Shown: piece by piece, positions 1 through 7,396 of the stretch
How the letters are laid out: the number at the start of each line of letters is the position of its first letter
Position numbering within the stretch: the first letter of the stretch is position 1
Assembly (NCBI GenBank): GCA_023255165.1
Contig: JALRJD010000121.1
Coordinates: 1-18,864, forward strand
DNA from: Porticoccaceae bacterium
GTDB lineage: Bacteria > Pseudomonadota > Gammaproteobacteria > Pseudomonadales > Porticoccaceae
Reading direction: 5' to 3'
DNA: 18,864 bases
The notes under the pieces: generated by a model
Database searches by the model: none
The model's input: only the letters and a program-made list of their open reading frames with translations
Told to the model about the DNA's origin: nothing
Translations under genes and position numbers: made by a program

Positions 1-588
1 CACTACAGCATCTACTCGGAAAAATATTTTAAGTACAACAATATCAATCAGCCCAACCGCAACCGTCTGCTGTGGCGCGACAGCAGTGTCGATGGTCTTA
101 AAACCGGGCATACCAATGCCGCCGGATACTGTCTGGTCGCCTCGGCAGAACGCCGCGGTATGCGCCTGATTTCAGTGGTGCTGGGCACAGATAGCGATGC
201 AGCGCGGGCGCGGGAAACACAGAAACTGCTCTCGTTTGGTTTCCGTCACTACGACACCAAAACCATCTACTCCGCCGGCGACACCATCAAAGAAAATGCC
301 AAGGTCTGGTTTGGCGAGCAGGAATTTGTCAATCTGACCATCGCCGATGATGTCACCCTGACGCTGCCGCGGGGATCGCAGAAACAGCTCAGCGCCAATA
401 TCCTGGTCGACGAGCAGATTGAAGCACCGATTGCCGCTGGGCAGGAACTCGGTCGCCTTCAGGTTTCGTTCAATGATGAGCTGTTGATTGACACACCTCT
501 GGTCGCTGAGCGAAACGTTGAAGAGTCGGGTATATTTTCCCGATTTGTCGACTGGATTGTGCTGTTTATTACCCGACTGATGTCCTGA
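1..588 (+). CDS. dacA: D-alanyl-D-alanine carboxypeptidase, PBP5/6 type (C-terminal part)
   Basis: The open frame runs in from the left edge, so the N-terminal domain with the SxxK and SxN motifs is outside the window; 195 residues remain. The KTG box of penicillin-binding proteins is present in DGLKTGHTNAAGY (bases 100-108), followed by LVASAERRGMRLISVVLG, which closely matches E. coli DacA. The rest is the beta-rich C-terminal PBP5 domain, and the last ~20 residues (SGIFSRFVDWIVLFITRLMS) can form the amphipathic helix that anchors these enzymes to the outer face of the inner membrane. The family removes the terminal D-Ala from peptidoglycan pentapeptides in the periplasm, limiting cross-linking. 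ybeD starts about nine bases after the stop and lipB/lipA follow, the usual gammaproteobacterial order. The family call is secure; the choice of dacA over paralogues such as dacC rests on this context. Confidence 0.95.
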   Translation, partial: HYSIYSEKYFKYNNINQPNRNRLLWRDSSVDGLKTGHTNAAGYCLVASAERRGMRLISVVLGTDSDAARARETQKLLSFGFRHYDTKTIYSAGDTIKENAKVWFGEQEFVNLTIADDVTLTLPRGSQKQLSANILVDEQIEAPIAAGQELGRLQVSFNDELLIDTPLVAERNVEESGIFSRFVDWIVLFITRLMS

Positions 589-597
589 GTGGTCGAT

Positions 598-867
598 ATG
601 AGCGAACAGCAAGCCCCTCTTCTCGAATTTCCCTGTGACTACCCGATCAAGGTGCTGGGTTCGGCACACGCTGAACTGCACCAACATGTTCTGGAAGTCA
701 TGGACACCCACGCCCCCGGTTTTGATCGCAGCAAAATTACCATTCGCGACAGCAGTAAAGGCAAGTGGCAGTCGATTACGGTTACTATCACCGCAACCGG
801 CAAGCCACAGCTGGACACCATTTTTGCCGAACTGAAAACCAGTGCACGGGTCAAGATGGTACTCTAA
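598..867 (+). CDS. ybeD: YbeD family protein (DUF493)
   Basis: This 89-residue protein matches the YbeD/DUF493 family in length and pattern: FPCDYPIKVLG near the N terminus, then a compact alpha/beta fold rich in ITVTITATG strands, ending in a VKMVL tail. The family has an ACT-like fold and has no firmly established biochemical role; its constant position between dacA and lipB suggests a link to lipoate metabolism or regulation, but that is inference. I chose ATG 598, which keeps the usual length and follows a weak purine-rich GAGTGG. An in-frame GTG at 589, directly after the dacA stop, would add three residues and cannot be excluded. lipB begins two bases after this stop, so the genes are almost certainly co-transcribed and probably translationally coupled. 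Confidence 0.9.
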   Translation: MSEQQAPLLEFPCDYPIKVLGSAHAELHQHVLEVMDTHAPGFDRSKITIRDSSKGKWQSITVTITATGKPQLDTIFAELKTSARVKMVL

Positions 868-869
868 CC

Positions 870-1559
870 ATGGCCTCCAACAATGTGTCCGGCGACAGAC
901 CACTGCTGGTTCGCCATCTCGGCCTGCAGGATTACAGCGCCATCTTCAGCGCCATGAAAACCTTTAATGAACAGCGCACCGCCGACACCGACGACGAGAT
1001 TTGGCTGCTCGAACACCATCCGGTGTTTACTCAGGGCCAGGCCGGCAAAGAGGAATATATCCTGCTTCCCGGCGATATCCCGGTGGTTAAAAGCGACCGC
1101 GGCGGCCATGTTACCTATCATGGGCCAGGACAGATCACCGCCTATGTGCTGGTCGATCTCAAGCGTTTAAATATCGGTGTCCGCGATCTGGTGACATTAA
1201 TCGAGCAGGCTCTGGTCGATACGCTGGCGCACTGGAATATCAATGCCGCACCACGCGCCGACGCCCCTGGCGTCTATGTCGATAACGGCGATAAAATTGC
1301 GTCGCTGGGCCTGCGCATCCGCAAGGGCTGCAGTTACCACGGATTAAATTTTAATGTGGCGATGGATCTTTCGCCCTGGCAGCGAATCAACCCCTGCGGC
1401 CTGGGCGTGGCAATGACACAGCTCGCAGATCTGGTCGACAAGCCGCCGGAAATAACCACGGTAATGGATAAATTGGCCGACTGCCTGGCGGCCGGTCTTG
1501 GTTATAATGGCGTCCAAATTGGCGCCGCCGAACCCCTGCTGAATGCACCTGACTGTTGA
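870..1559 (+). CDS. lipB: Octanoyl-[acyl-carrier-protein]:protein N-octanoyltransferase
   Basis: LipB moves the octanoyl group from acyl carrier protein to the lipoyl domains of 2-oxoacid dehydrogenases and the glycine cleavage H protein, the first step of lipoate synthesis in the cytoplasm. The 229-residue product carries the RGGHVTYHGPGQ signature (about residues 77-88). It also has the two catalytic residues of the family: Lys142 in DKIASLG and Cys176 in NPCG, each offset by +7 from E. coli Lys135/Cys169. The open frame extends further upstream, but the ATG at 870, two bases after the ybeD stop, gives a normal family length. lipA follows 23 bases downstream, so substrate supply and sulfur insertion are encoded together. 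Confidence 0.97.
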   Translation: MASNNVSGDRPLLVRHLGLQDYSAIFSAMKTFNEQRTADTDDEIWLLEHHPVFTQGQAGKEEYILLPGDIPVVKSDRGGHVTYHGPGQITAYVLVDLKRLNIGVRDLVTLIEQALVDTLAHWNINAAPRADAPGVYVDNGDKIASLGLRIRKGCSYHGLNFNVAMDLSPWQRINPCGLGVAMTQLADLVDKPPEITTVMDKLADCLAAGLGYNGVQIGAAEPLLNAPDC

Positions 1560-1582
1560 ACGAACTTAATCAAAGGACCCTT

Positions 1583-2563
1583 ATGACCAGAGAACCTGTC
1601 ACTCCTCCACAGCGCACCCGCCGTTTGCAACAGGGCGAGAAATTGCGCAGTGCCGATAAAGTGGAGCGGATTCCAGTCAAGGTGATCCCGACAACCGAGA
1701 TTCAACGCAAACCTGAATGGATGCGTATTCGTCTCTCTGCATCGCCCAAGGTTCAGGCGATCAAAGATATTTTGCGCCGCCATAAAATGGCCACAGTCTG
1801 CGAAGAGGCCGCCTGCCCCAACCTGCATGAATGTTTTAGCCACGGCACCGCGACCTTTATGATTATGGGTGAGATATGCACCAGACGCTGCCCGTTCTGC
1901 GATGTCGGCCATGGCAAACCCAATCCGCTGGATATTGAAGAGCCACAAAACCTCGCTCGGGCAATCCATGAAATGGGGCTTAGCTATGTGGTCATTACCT
2001 CGGTAGATCGCGACGATCTTCGCGATGGTGGCGCACAACATTTTGCCGACTGTATCCGCGAAGCCAGACTGCTGTCGCCAAACCTTAAAGTCGAGGTATT
2101 GGTGCCGGATTTCCGTGGCCGCATGGCACCGGCGCTTGAGATTCTCAGTGCCACTCCGCCAGATGTGTTTAATCACAATATGGAAACCATTCCGCGTCTC
2201 TATCGCGAGGCGCGCCCGGGCGCCAACTACGAGTGGTCGCTGAAACTGCTCAAGGATTACAAAGCCTTAAACCCGACAGTTCCAACCAAGTCGGGGCTGA
2301 TGGTCGGTCTTGGCGAAACCAGGGATGAATTGCTGCGCACGCTGGATGATCTGCGCGCCCACGATGTGGATATGTTGACTGTGGGCCAGTATCTGCAGCC
2401 TTCGACCAACCATCTGCCCGTGGACCGTTTTGTCCACCCGGATGAGTTTGCCGAGTACACCGAGTATGCCGAGAGCATAGGTTTTAAACAGGCTGCCTGT
2501 GGCCCGCTGGTGCGCTCAAGCTACCATGCCGACAAGCAGGCGCGGGGCGAAGAAATTAGCTAG
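1583..2563 (+). CDS. lipA: Lipoyl synthase (radical SAM)
   Basis: LipA inserts two sulfur atoms into the protein-bound octanoyl chain made by LipB. Both iron-sulfur sites are visible: the auxiliary cluster motif CX4CX5C (Cys73, Cys78, Cys84 in CEEAACPNLHEC) and the radical-SAM motif CX3CX2C (Cys99, Cys103, Cys106 in CTRRCPFC). The C-terminal RSSYHAD carries the serine that ligates the auxiliary cluster in known structures. I chose ATG 1583 because AAAGGA at 1572-1577 is a good ribosome binding site five bases upstream. An in-frame TTG at 1556 overlaps the lipB stop but has no such site. The product has 326 residues, close to E. coli's 321. No clear terminator follows before the convergent gene ending at 2617. 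Confidence 0.98.
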   Translation: MTREPVTPPQRTRRLQQGEKLRSADKVERIPVKVIPTTEIQRKPEWMRIRLSASPKVQAIKDILRRHKMATVCEEAACPNLHECFSHGTATFMIMGEICTRRCPFCDVGHGKPNPLDIEEPQNLARAIHEMGLSYVVITSVDRDDLRDGGAQHFADCIREARLLSPNLKVEVLVPDFRGRMAPALEILSATPPDVFNHNMETIPRLYREARPGANYEWSLKLLKDYKALNPTVPTKSGLMVGLGETRDELLRTLDDLRAHDVDMLTVGQYLQPSTNHLPVDRFVHPDEFAEYTEYAESIGFKQAACGPLVRSSYHADKQARGEEIS

Positions 2564-2616
2564 ATGGCAATTGATTAAGTAGTGACTGGCTTTACAGCAA
2601 TCGATTTGGTCAGAGG

Positions 2617-2967
2617 TTATTTTTCATCTTCGGTCCAGACTTCCCGCAACGGCTCACCAAAGTCATCATAGATAACTTTCTTGCGTGCTCGCTTGGGTGA
2701 TTTGCTGGCCGGCTTGGCTGCGGTTTTGGTATTTTTCTTTTTGCGGCTGTCCAGCGCTGAAACAACATCGTTGATATAGGTGCGCGTCTGTCGCGGCTGG
2801 GTGCTGACAAACACCGATTTCGAGCGTGGTTTGTCGGCTGGCTCACCGGTCTCGCCGCGCTCATGGGTTTTGATCTGCCCACCGCGGGAGAGAAACTCTT
2901 CCGTTGCTCGCTGAATATCGCCACGGATTTTATTTTTACTGACACGCTCAACCACAGAAACAACCAT
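2617..2967 (-). CDS. Small basic protein of unknown function, downstream of dinB
   Basis: This 116-residue protein has no family I can name with confidence. It starts MVVSVVERVSKNKIRGDIQ and has a short acidic/polar segment, ATEEFLSRGGQI (about residues 21-32). A stretch with TQPRQTRTYINDVV follows, then a Lys/Arg/Ala-rich tract (about 75-97) that looks disordered and nucleic-acid binding, and an ending KKVIYDDFGEPLREVW. The EEFLSRGGxI segment resembles a motif I recall from the small RNA-polymerase-binding regulator SutA of Pseudomonas; the rest does not obviously match, so this is only a hint. The start is ATG 2967; an in-frame TTG at 2979 would add four residues. It lies 57 bases after the dinB stop on the same strand and may share its transcript. 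A second minus-strand frame over the same bases is taken as a shadow because its composition is not protein-like. Confidence 0.7.
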   Translation of the reverse strand: MVVSVVERVSKNKIRGDIQRATEEFLSRGGQIKTHERGETGEPADKPRSKSVFVSTQPRQTRTYINDVVSALDSRKKKNTKTAAKPASKSPKRARKKVIYDDFGEPLREVWTEDEK

Positions 2968-3024
2968 TTTTTGTATCAACCACCAGTCTAACAGCGCAGC
3001 CCCTGCTTGGACACAATGAGTTGT

Positions 3025-4146
3025 TCACAAAAACCGATTATTCCCGGAACCAGCCTGGTCAAACAGATCCAGTTGCTGGGCTCGACCGGGCTCACCGGCA
3101 TCGATAAAACGCACGCCCAGTCCCATCAGCCGAACAGGCCGAGCGCCTCGCGCCCAGGCTTCCTCAAACAGCGCGACAAAACTTTCCAGAGGCAGGCCGT
3201 TGGTTAGAGCGCGCTCCAGCGTGGTACTGGTGAAGTCATCAAATTTTATCTTGATAAACTGTTTGGTAACGATGTAGTCGCTGTCGACCCGTCGCAGCCG
3301 GCTGCGCAGCTCCATCAACAGCTCGGGCAGGCGTGCCAGGCAGGCCTGCTGATCAGAGAGATCCCCCGAATAGGTGTGTTCAACGCTGAGTGATTTGCGC
3401 CGGCTGTTGGCATTGACCGGCCGGTTGTCGATACCTCGACAGAGGTCATGCAGGCGCTGGCCAAAAGAACCAAACCTGTCGACCAGATCAAGCAGCTCAA
3501 AACGCTGCAGATCAGCACAGGTTTTCACCCCCATGCGCAGTAATTTTTCATTGGTTACCTTGCCAACACCATAGATACGCTTGACCTCGAGCTGCTCGAC
3601 AAACGCATTTATATTCTGCGGTGTAATCACATACTGACCATCGGGCTTATTGAGGTCGCTGGCGACCTTGGCAAGAAACTTGTTCGGCGCTACGCCGGCA
3701 GAGGCGGTCACCCCCACTTCATCGGCGATGGCGCGACGAATCTCGGCAGCTATCAATGTGGCGCTGCCGCTACATTGGGTGCTCTGACTGACATCGAGAA
3801 ACGCCTCATCCAGCGACAGCGGCTCCACCAAGTCGGTGTAGCGATAAAATATCTGACGGATCTTCAACGAGGCTTCGCGGTACTTGGCCATGGTCGCTGG
3901 AATCACCACCAGGTCCGGGCACAGTTTCAGTGCCTGACCAGTTGGCATCGCCGAGCGGACACCGTATTTCCGGGCTTTGTAATTGCAGGTGGCAACCACG
4001 CCACGGCGGTCTGACTTGCCGCCAATGGCGATGGGATATTGGCTTAGGGACGGGTCGTCGCGCATCTCGACCGCGGCGTAAAAGCAGTCGCAATCGCAAT
4101 GAATAATCTTTCTTGTGGCGCTACTGTCGTCAGACACTTTTTCCAC
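3025..4146 (-). CDS. dinB: DNA polymerase IV (Y-family, translesion)
   Basis: Pol IV is an error-prone polymerase that bypasses damaged template bases in the cytoplasm. The first catalytic carboxylates lie in HCDCDCFYAAVEMRDDP (Asp18, matching E. coli Asp8; Tyr23 is at the steric-gate position) and the second pair in SLDEAFLDV (Asp113, Glu114). A helix-hairpin-helix-like region (KRIYGVGKVTNEKLLRMGV) and the little-finger domain follow. QLDLF near residues 358-362 is a canonical beta-clamp-binding peptide close to the C terminus. Length is 373 against 351 in E. coli. The start is GTG at 4146; a second in-frame GTG at 4137 has the better-spaced purine tract and is equally possible. I found no LexA box (CTGT-N8-ACAG) upstream; instead a five-unit 13-base tandem repeat fills the space up to the efflux gene. 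Confidence 0.96.
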   Translation of the reverse strand: MEKVSDDSSATRKIIHCDCDCFYAAVEMRDDPSLSQYPIAIGGKSDRRGVVATCNYKARKYGVRSAMPTGQALKLCPDLVVIPATMAKYREASLKIRQIFYRYTDLVEPLSLDEAFLDVSQSTQCSGSATLIAAEIRRAIADEVGVTASAGVAPNKFLAKVASDLNKPDGQYVITPQNINAFVEQLEVKRIYGVGKVTNEKLLRMGVKTCADLQRFELLDLVDRFGSFGQRLHDLCRGIDNRPVNANSRRKSLSVEHTYSGDLSDQQACLARLPELLMELRSRLRRVDSDYIVTKQFIKIKFDDFTSTTLERALTNGLPLESFVALFEEAWARGARPVRLMGLGVRFIDAGEPGRAQQLDLFDQAGSGNNRFL

Positions 4147-4147
4147 A

Positions 4148-4212
4148 GTTTTAAACCGCCGTGTTAACTCGCCGTTTTAAGCCGCCTTTCTTAACCGTCT
4201 TTCTAAACTGTC
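4148..4212. repeat. Degenerate 13-base tandem repeat, five units, upstream of dinB
   Basis: Five contiguous 13-base units lie at 4148-4160, 4161-4173, 4174-4186, 4187-4199 and 4200-4212: GTTTTAAACCGCC, GTGTTAACTCGCC, GTTTTAAGCCGCC, TTTCTTAACCGTC and TTTCTAAACTGTC. Most keep a TTAA core followed by a C-rich end. A partial sixth unit runs on into the last codons of the efflux permease. The array occupies nearly all the 67-base gap between the permease stop (4214) and the dinB start (4146). There are no unique spacers, so it is a minisatellite, not a CRISPR. Confidence 0.85.
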
Positions 4213-4213
4213 T

Positions 4214-7200
4214 TTAGACGGCAGCGTCATCTTCAAATTGATGGCTGGCCACCCTGACACCGACGCGCTTGGAGATAACCTCGGGGAGCAACAGCATCGC
4301 CGGGGTTAACAGCAGAGTCAATACCGTGGCAACAGTCAAGCCATTGACGATCGCGCTGGCCAGCGGTTGCCACCAGGAGGAGACCATGCCGCCGACTTCC
4401 CAGGTGCGATTGACCAGATCCACACTGACACCATTGGCCAGGGGCAATAATCCAACAATGGTGGTAACCGTGGTTAACATCACCGGGCGGAAGCGGGATT
4501 TTGCCGCTTTAAACACCGCATCCACCGGGGACAAATTGCTGTCGCTGCGGCGTAAATAGTTATAGCTGTCGATCAGGACAATATTGTTATTCACCACAAT
4601 TCCGGCCAGCGCGACAATCCCGACGCCGGTCAAAATGGTGCTGAATATACCCTGGGAGATCAGCAGCCCGAGTAACACGCCAGCGGTCGACATCACCACG
4701 GAAAAGAGAATCAGAAACGCCTGATAGAAGCTGTTAAATTGCATTACCAGCATAATCAGCATCAGCGACATGGCCAGCGAGAACGCCACTTTGAGGAATG
4801 CCGCCGAGTCAGCCTGCTCTTCATTGGCGCCGCGGAATTTGATCTTGATCGATTCGTCGATATCCTGCGTCGCCAACCACTTGGCTATCTGCGTAGTCTG
4901 GTTGTCGGCCAGGTAGCCATCTTCGGTGTTGGCCATAATAAATACCGTCTCGAGCATATCGAAACGCTGAATGGCATCTACACGCGGCTTGGCAACACGC
5001 TCACTAAAGCTGCTGACAGGCACCGAGCCAGCCACTGTGTTGACACGCAATTCATCCAGTGCCGCCAGCTGACGATTTTGCTCCGGATAGCGCAGCCTTA
5101 TCTCAACTTCATCATCCGCGTCATTGGGACGATACTCACCAATCATCACGCCATTGGTAACCATCTGAACCATCTGCCCAATATTGCCGACATTGACGCC
5201 GAGCATGGCAGCCTTTGGCCGATCGACGATCAGTTCCCATTGAATGCCAGCAAGCGGCAGTGAATCTTCCACATCGCGAACACCTTCAACATTGTTTTTG
5301 ATCCAGTCGCGAATCCCGGCGGTGGTCTGGTACATCAGCTCACGGTTGGTCGACGAAATCTGGACCTGAATATCCTTGCCCACCGGCGGGCCCACCGCTA
5401 TCTCTTCACCGGTGGCATAGATGCCGGGCAGACCCGAGGTGCGCTTGCGGATCTCGGAGAAAACTTCGAGACTGCTTCTGCTGCGCTGCGCCGGGGGGTA
5501 GAGTTCAACCAGAAATGAACTGATTTTGTCGCGACTGGAATCCCGATCCAGCGTTAACGAGTTGCTACCGCTAAAACCATAGAGCTGCTGCACGCCATCA
5601 ATCGAGGCGACAACCTGTTCCACCTTGCGAGTTATCTCCTTGCGCTCTTGTACGGAAAGGTTGCCCTGGGCGCGCACATCAACCATGCCGTAGCGATTCT
5701 CGATATGGGCAAAGAAATCCTGACCGGCATTGAACTTGCCATAACTGACAAAGATGGCAATCAGGAATATCACCGCGACAATCGACGAGATACCCGGTCG
5801 ATTAATGATCGGCTTGAGGAATTTCAGATAGAGGTTCAATAGCGGCTGCAGCAAATTTTTCGCTGATTCCTCGGTGTCGTGATTTTCCGGAAGCTTCTTT
5901 GCCTTGCCTCGACGGCGGGAAATCACAATGCCCAGTGTCGGTGCAAAAATAAGCGCATAGGTCAGCGACCAGCCCAATACGGCAAACACCGTGATCGGCA
6001 GATAGGACATGAAATCACCGGCCACACCGGGCCAGAACAGCAGCGGCAAAAATGCCGCCAGGGTAGTGCCAGTGGAAGCAATTACTGGAATCGCCATGCG
6101 CCGCACCGCTTCAAGGTAGGCGTCGCGAGTGGGCAGACCCTCCGCGGCGCGGGTGTTGGCAAATTCAACCACCACAATGGCGCCATCGATCAACATTCCC
6201 AGTGACAACAGCAGGCCAAACATCACCATAAAGTTAAAACTGAAACCGAGCAGGTTGACCACAATCATCGAGCCGAGCAGACAAAATGGAATGCCAAACC
6301 CAACCAGCAGACCGGAGCGAACACCCAGGGTGGCGACTACCAGCACCAGCACCAACGCCATGGCGGTGAGAATATTGCCCTGTAACTCACTGACCATCGA
6401 CTGGGCGTACTCGGAGCTGTCGAAGATAAAGTCGATTTTGATGCTTTGTGAAAACTGGCTTCTCTCTCGGGCGATCACCTCACGCACCGCTTTCACGGTC
6501 TCAATCGCATTGGCATTCAGGCGTTTGCGCACGTCGATGGCGATGGTTTTTTCGCCGTTGATGGTGCTAAAGCCGGTGGCATCTTTAAAGGTGCGACGCA
6601 CATCAGCGATATCGCCAAGGGTGATAACGCCATCCGCGGTGAAACGCACCGGTAGCTTGCGAATATCCTCGGTTGTTTCGATCAGCGCCGGCACCTTGAT
6701 GCCAAAGCGCCCCTGGGCGGCGTCCATCTCACCGGCGGGAATCAGCAGATTGTTGGCGCTCACTGCGCGGAACATTTCATCCGCGGTAATGTTGTATTGC
6801 TCGAGACGATAGGGGTCGAGAACGGCTTCAACCACCTCATCGCGGTGCCCGGACATATCCGCTTTCAGTACATCCGGCAACATCTCCAGCTGACGCTGGA
6901 AGAATTTGGCGGTTTTGTAGAGCTCGCGCTCTGATGCGGTATCACCGGAAAATGTCACCACCACGGTGGGCTCCGGGCTCGGGCTCAACTCGTTGACCAA
7001 CGGTTCCTTGGTCTCTGATGGGAACTCCGCCTTGGCACGATCTACCGCTTCGCGCACCTCCGACACCACCAGATCAATATTTTCGCTGACATCAAATTCG
7101 ACAGTGATATAGACCGCGCCCTCGCGAGCGACCGCCTGAATCTCCTCCAACCCGTCCAGCGTTTTCAGCTCTTTCTCGACCGGTCTGACCAGTAGCCTGG

Positions 7201-7378
7201 CACCATCTTCGGGAGAGATGCCATCATGCCTGATCATAATCATCACCATCGGCAGGGTGACATTGGGATTAACTTCAACCGGCATAACAACACGGGCCAT
7301 GCTGCCTGCAAACAGCACCAGCAGCATAATCGACAGGGTTGCCCTGGCGTGATCAACGATCAGATTGAGAAACTTCAT
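4214..7378 (-). CDS. RND-family efflux permease (AcrB/HAE-like inner-membrane pump)
   Basis: This 1054-residue protein has the two-fold RND architecture: an N-terminal membrane helix, a large periplasmic loop, a six-helix bundle around residues 330-490, a second periplasmic loop, and a second bundle near residues 860-1035. Such pumps export drugs, lipids or metabolites from the periplasm using the proton gradient, with a fusion protein and an outer-membrane channel. Transmembrane helix 4 reads GMLIDGAIVVVE, so only the first of the two AcrB relay aspartates is present (Asp398; Gly399 replaces the second). Helix 10 reads GIVVNNNIVLID, with Asn930 where AcrB has Lys940. This places it among RND proteins with the VVNNxIVLID motif rather than AcrB itself. 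The ATG lies 18 bases after the stop of the fusion protein gene, so the two form an operon; no TolC-like gene is next to them. The substrate is unknown. Confidence 0.95.
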   Translation of the reverse strand: MKFLNLIVDHARATLSIMLLVLFAGSMARVVMPVEVNPNVTLPMVMIMIRHDGISPEDGARLLVRPVEKELKTLDGLEEIQAVAREGAVYITVEFDVSENIDLVVSEVREAVDRAKAEFPSETKEPLVNELSPSPEPTVVVTFSGDTASERELYKTAKFFQRQLEMLPDVLKADMSGHRDEVVEAVLDPYRLEQYNITADEMFRAVSANNLLIPAGEMDAAQGRFGIKVPALIETTEDIRKLPVRFTADGVITLGDIADVRRTFKDATGFSTINGEKTIAIDVRKRLNANAIETVKAVREVIARERSQFSQSIKIDFIFDSSEYAQSMVSELQGNILTAMALVLVLVVATLGVRSGLLVGFGIPFCLLGSMIVVNLLGFSFNFMVMFGLLLSLGMLIDGAIVVVEFANTRAAEGLPTRDAYLEAVRRMAIPVIASTGTTLAAFLPLLFWPGVAGDFMSYLPITVFAVLGWSLTYALIFAPTLGIVISRRRGKAKKLPENHDTEESAKNLLQPLLNLYLKFLKPIINRPGISSIVAVIFLIAIFVSYGKFNAGQDFFAHIENRYGMVDVRAQGNLSVQERKEITRKVEQVVASIDGVQQLYGFSGSNSLTLDRDSSRDKISSFLVELYPPAQRSRSSLEVFSEIRKRTSGLPGIYATGEEIAVGPPVGKDIQVQISSTNRELMYQTTAGIRDWIKNNVEGVRDVEDSLPLAGIQWELIVDRPKAAMLGVNVGNIGQMVQMVTNGVMIGEYRPNDADDEVEIRLRYPEQNRQLAALDELRVNTVAGSVPVSSFSERVAKPRVDAIQRFDMLETVFIMANTEDGYLADNQTTQIAKWLATQDIDESIKIKFRGANEEQADSAAFLKVAFSLAMSLMLIMLVMQFNSFYQAFLILFSVVMSTAGVLLGLLISQGIFSTILTGVGIVALAGIVVNNNIVLIDSYNYLRRSDSNLSPVDAVFKAAKSRFRPVMLTTVTTIVGLLPLANGVSVDLVNRTWEVGGMVSSWWQPLASAIVNGLTVATVLTLLLTPAMLLLPEVISKRVGVRVASHQFEDDAAV

Positions 7379-7396
7379 ATTATTATTGGATCCGTT

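Noticed and set aside
172..903. 243-codon open frame on the minus strand opposite dacA, ybeD and lipB
   Set aside because: It lies antisense to three well-identified genes, has no family resemblance, and its composition follows from their codon usage.
1502..2176. 224-codon minus-strand frame opposite lipA
   Set aside because: It is antisense to lipA, whose cluster-binding cysteines are unambiguous; the predicted protein has no recognisable domain.
4148..4212. CRISPR array upstream of dinB
   Set aside because: The 13-base units are contiguous with no unique spacers and no cas genes are present; it is a simple tandem repeat.
4147..4222. SOS (LexA) box for dinB, suggested by CTGT at 4208 followed by GCAG
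   Set aside because: The expected CTGT-N8-ACAG is not met; the second half is GGCA, and the site lies in the end of the permease gene.
6129..6812. 227-codon plus-strand frame opposite the RND permease
   Set aside because: It is a shadow of the permease's long open frame and is rich in Ser/Thr/Arg without any protein-like pattern.
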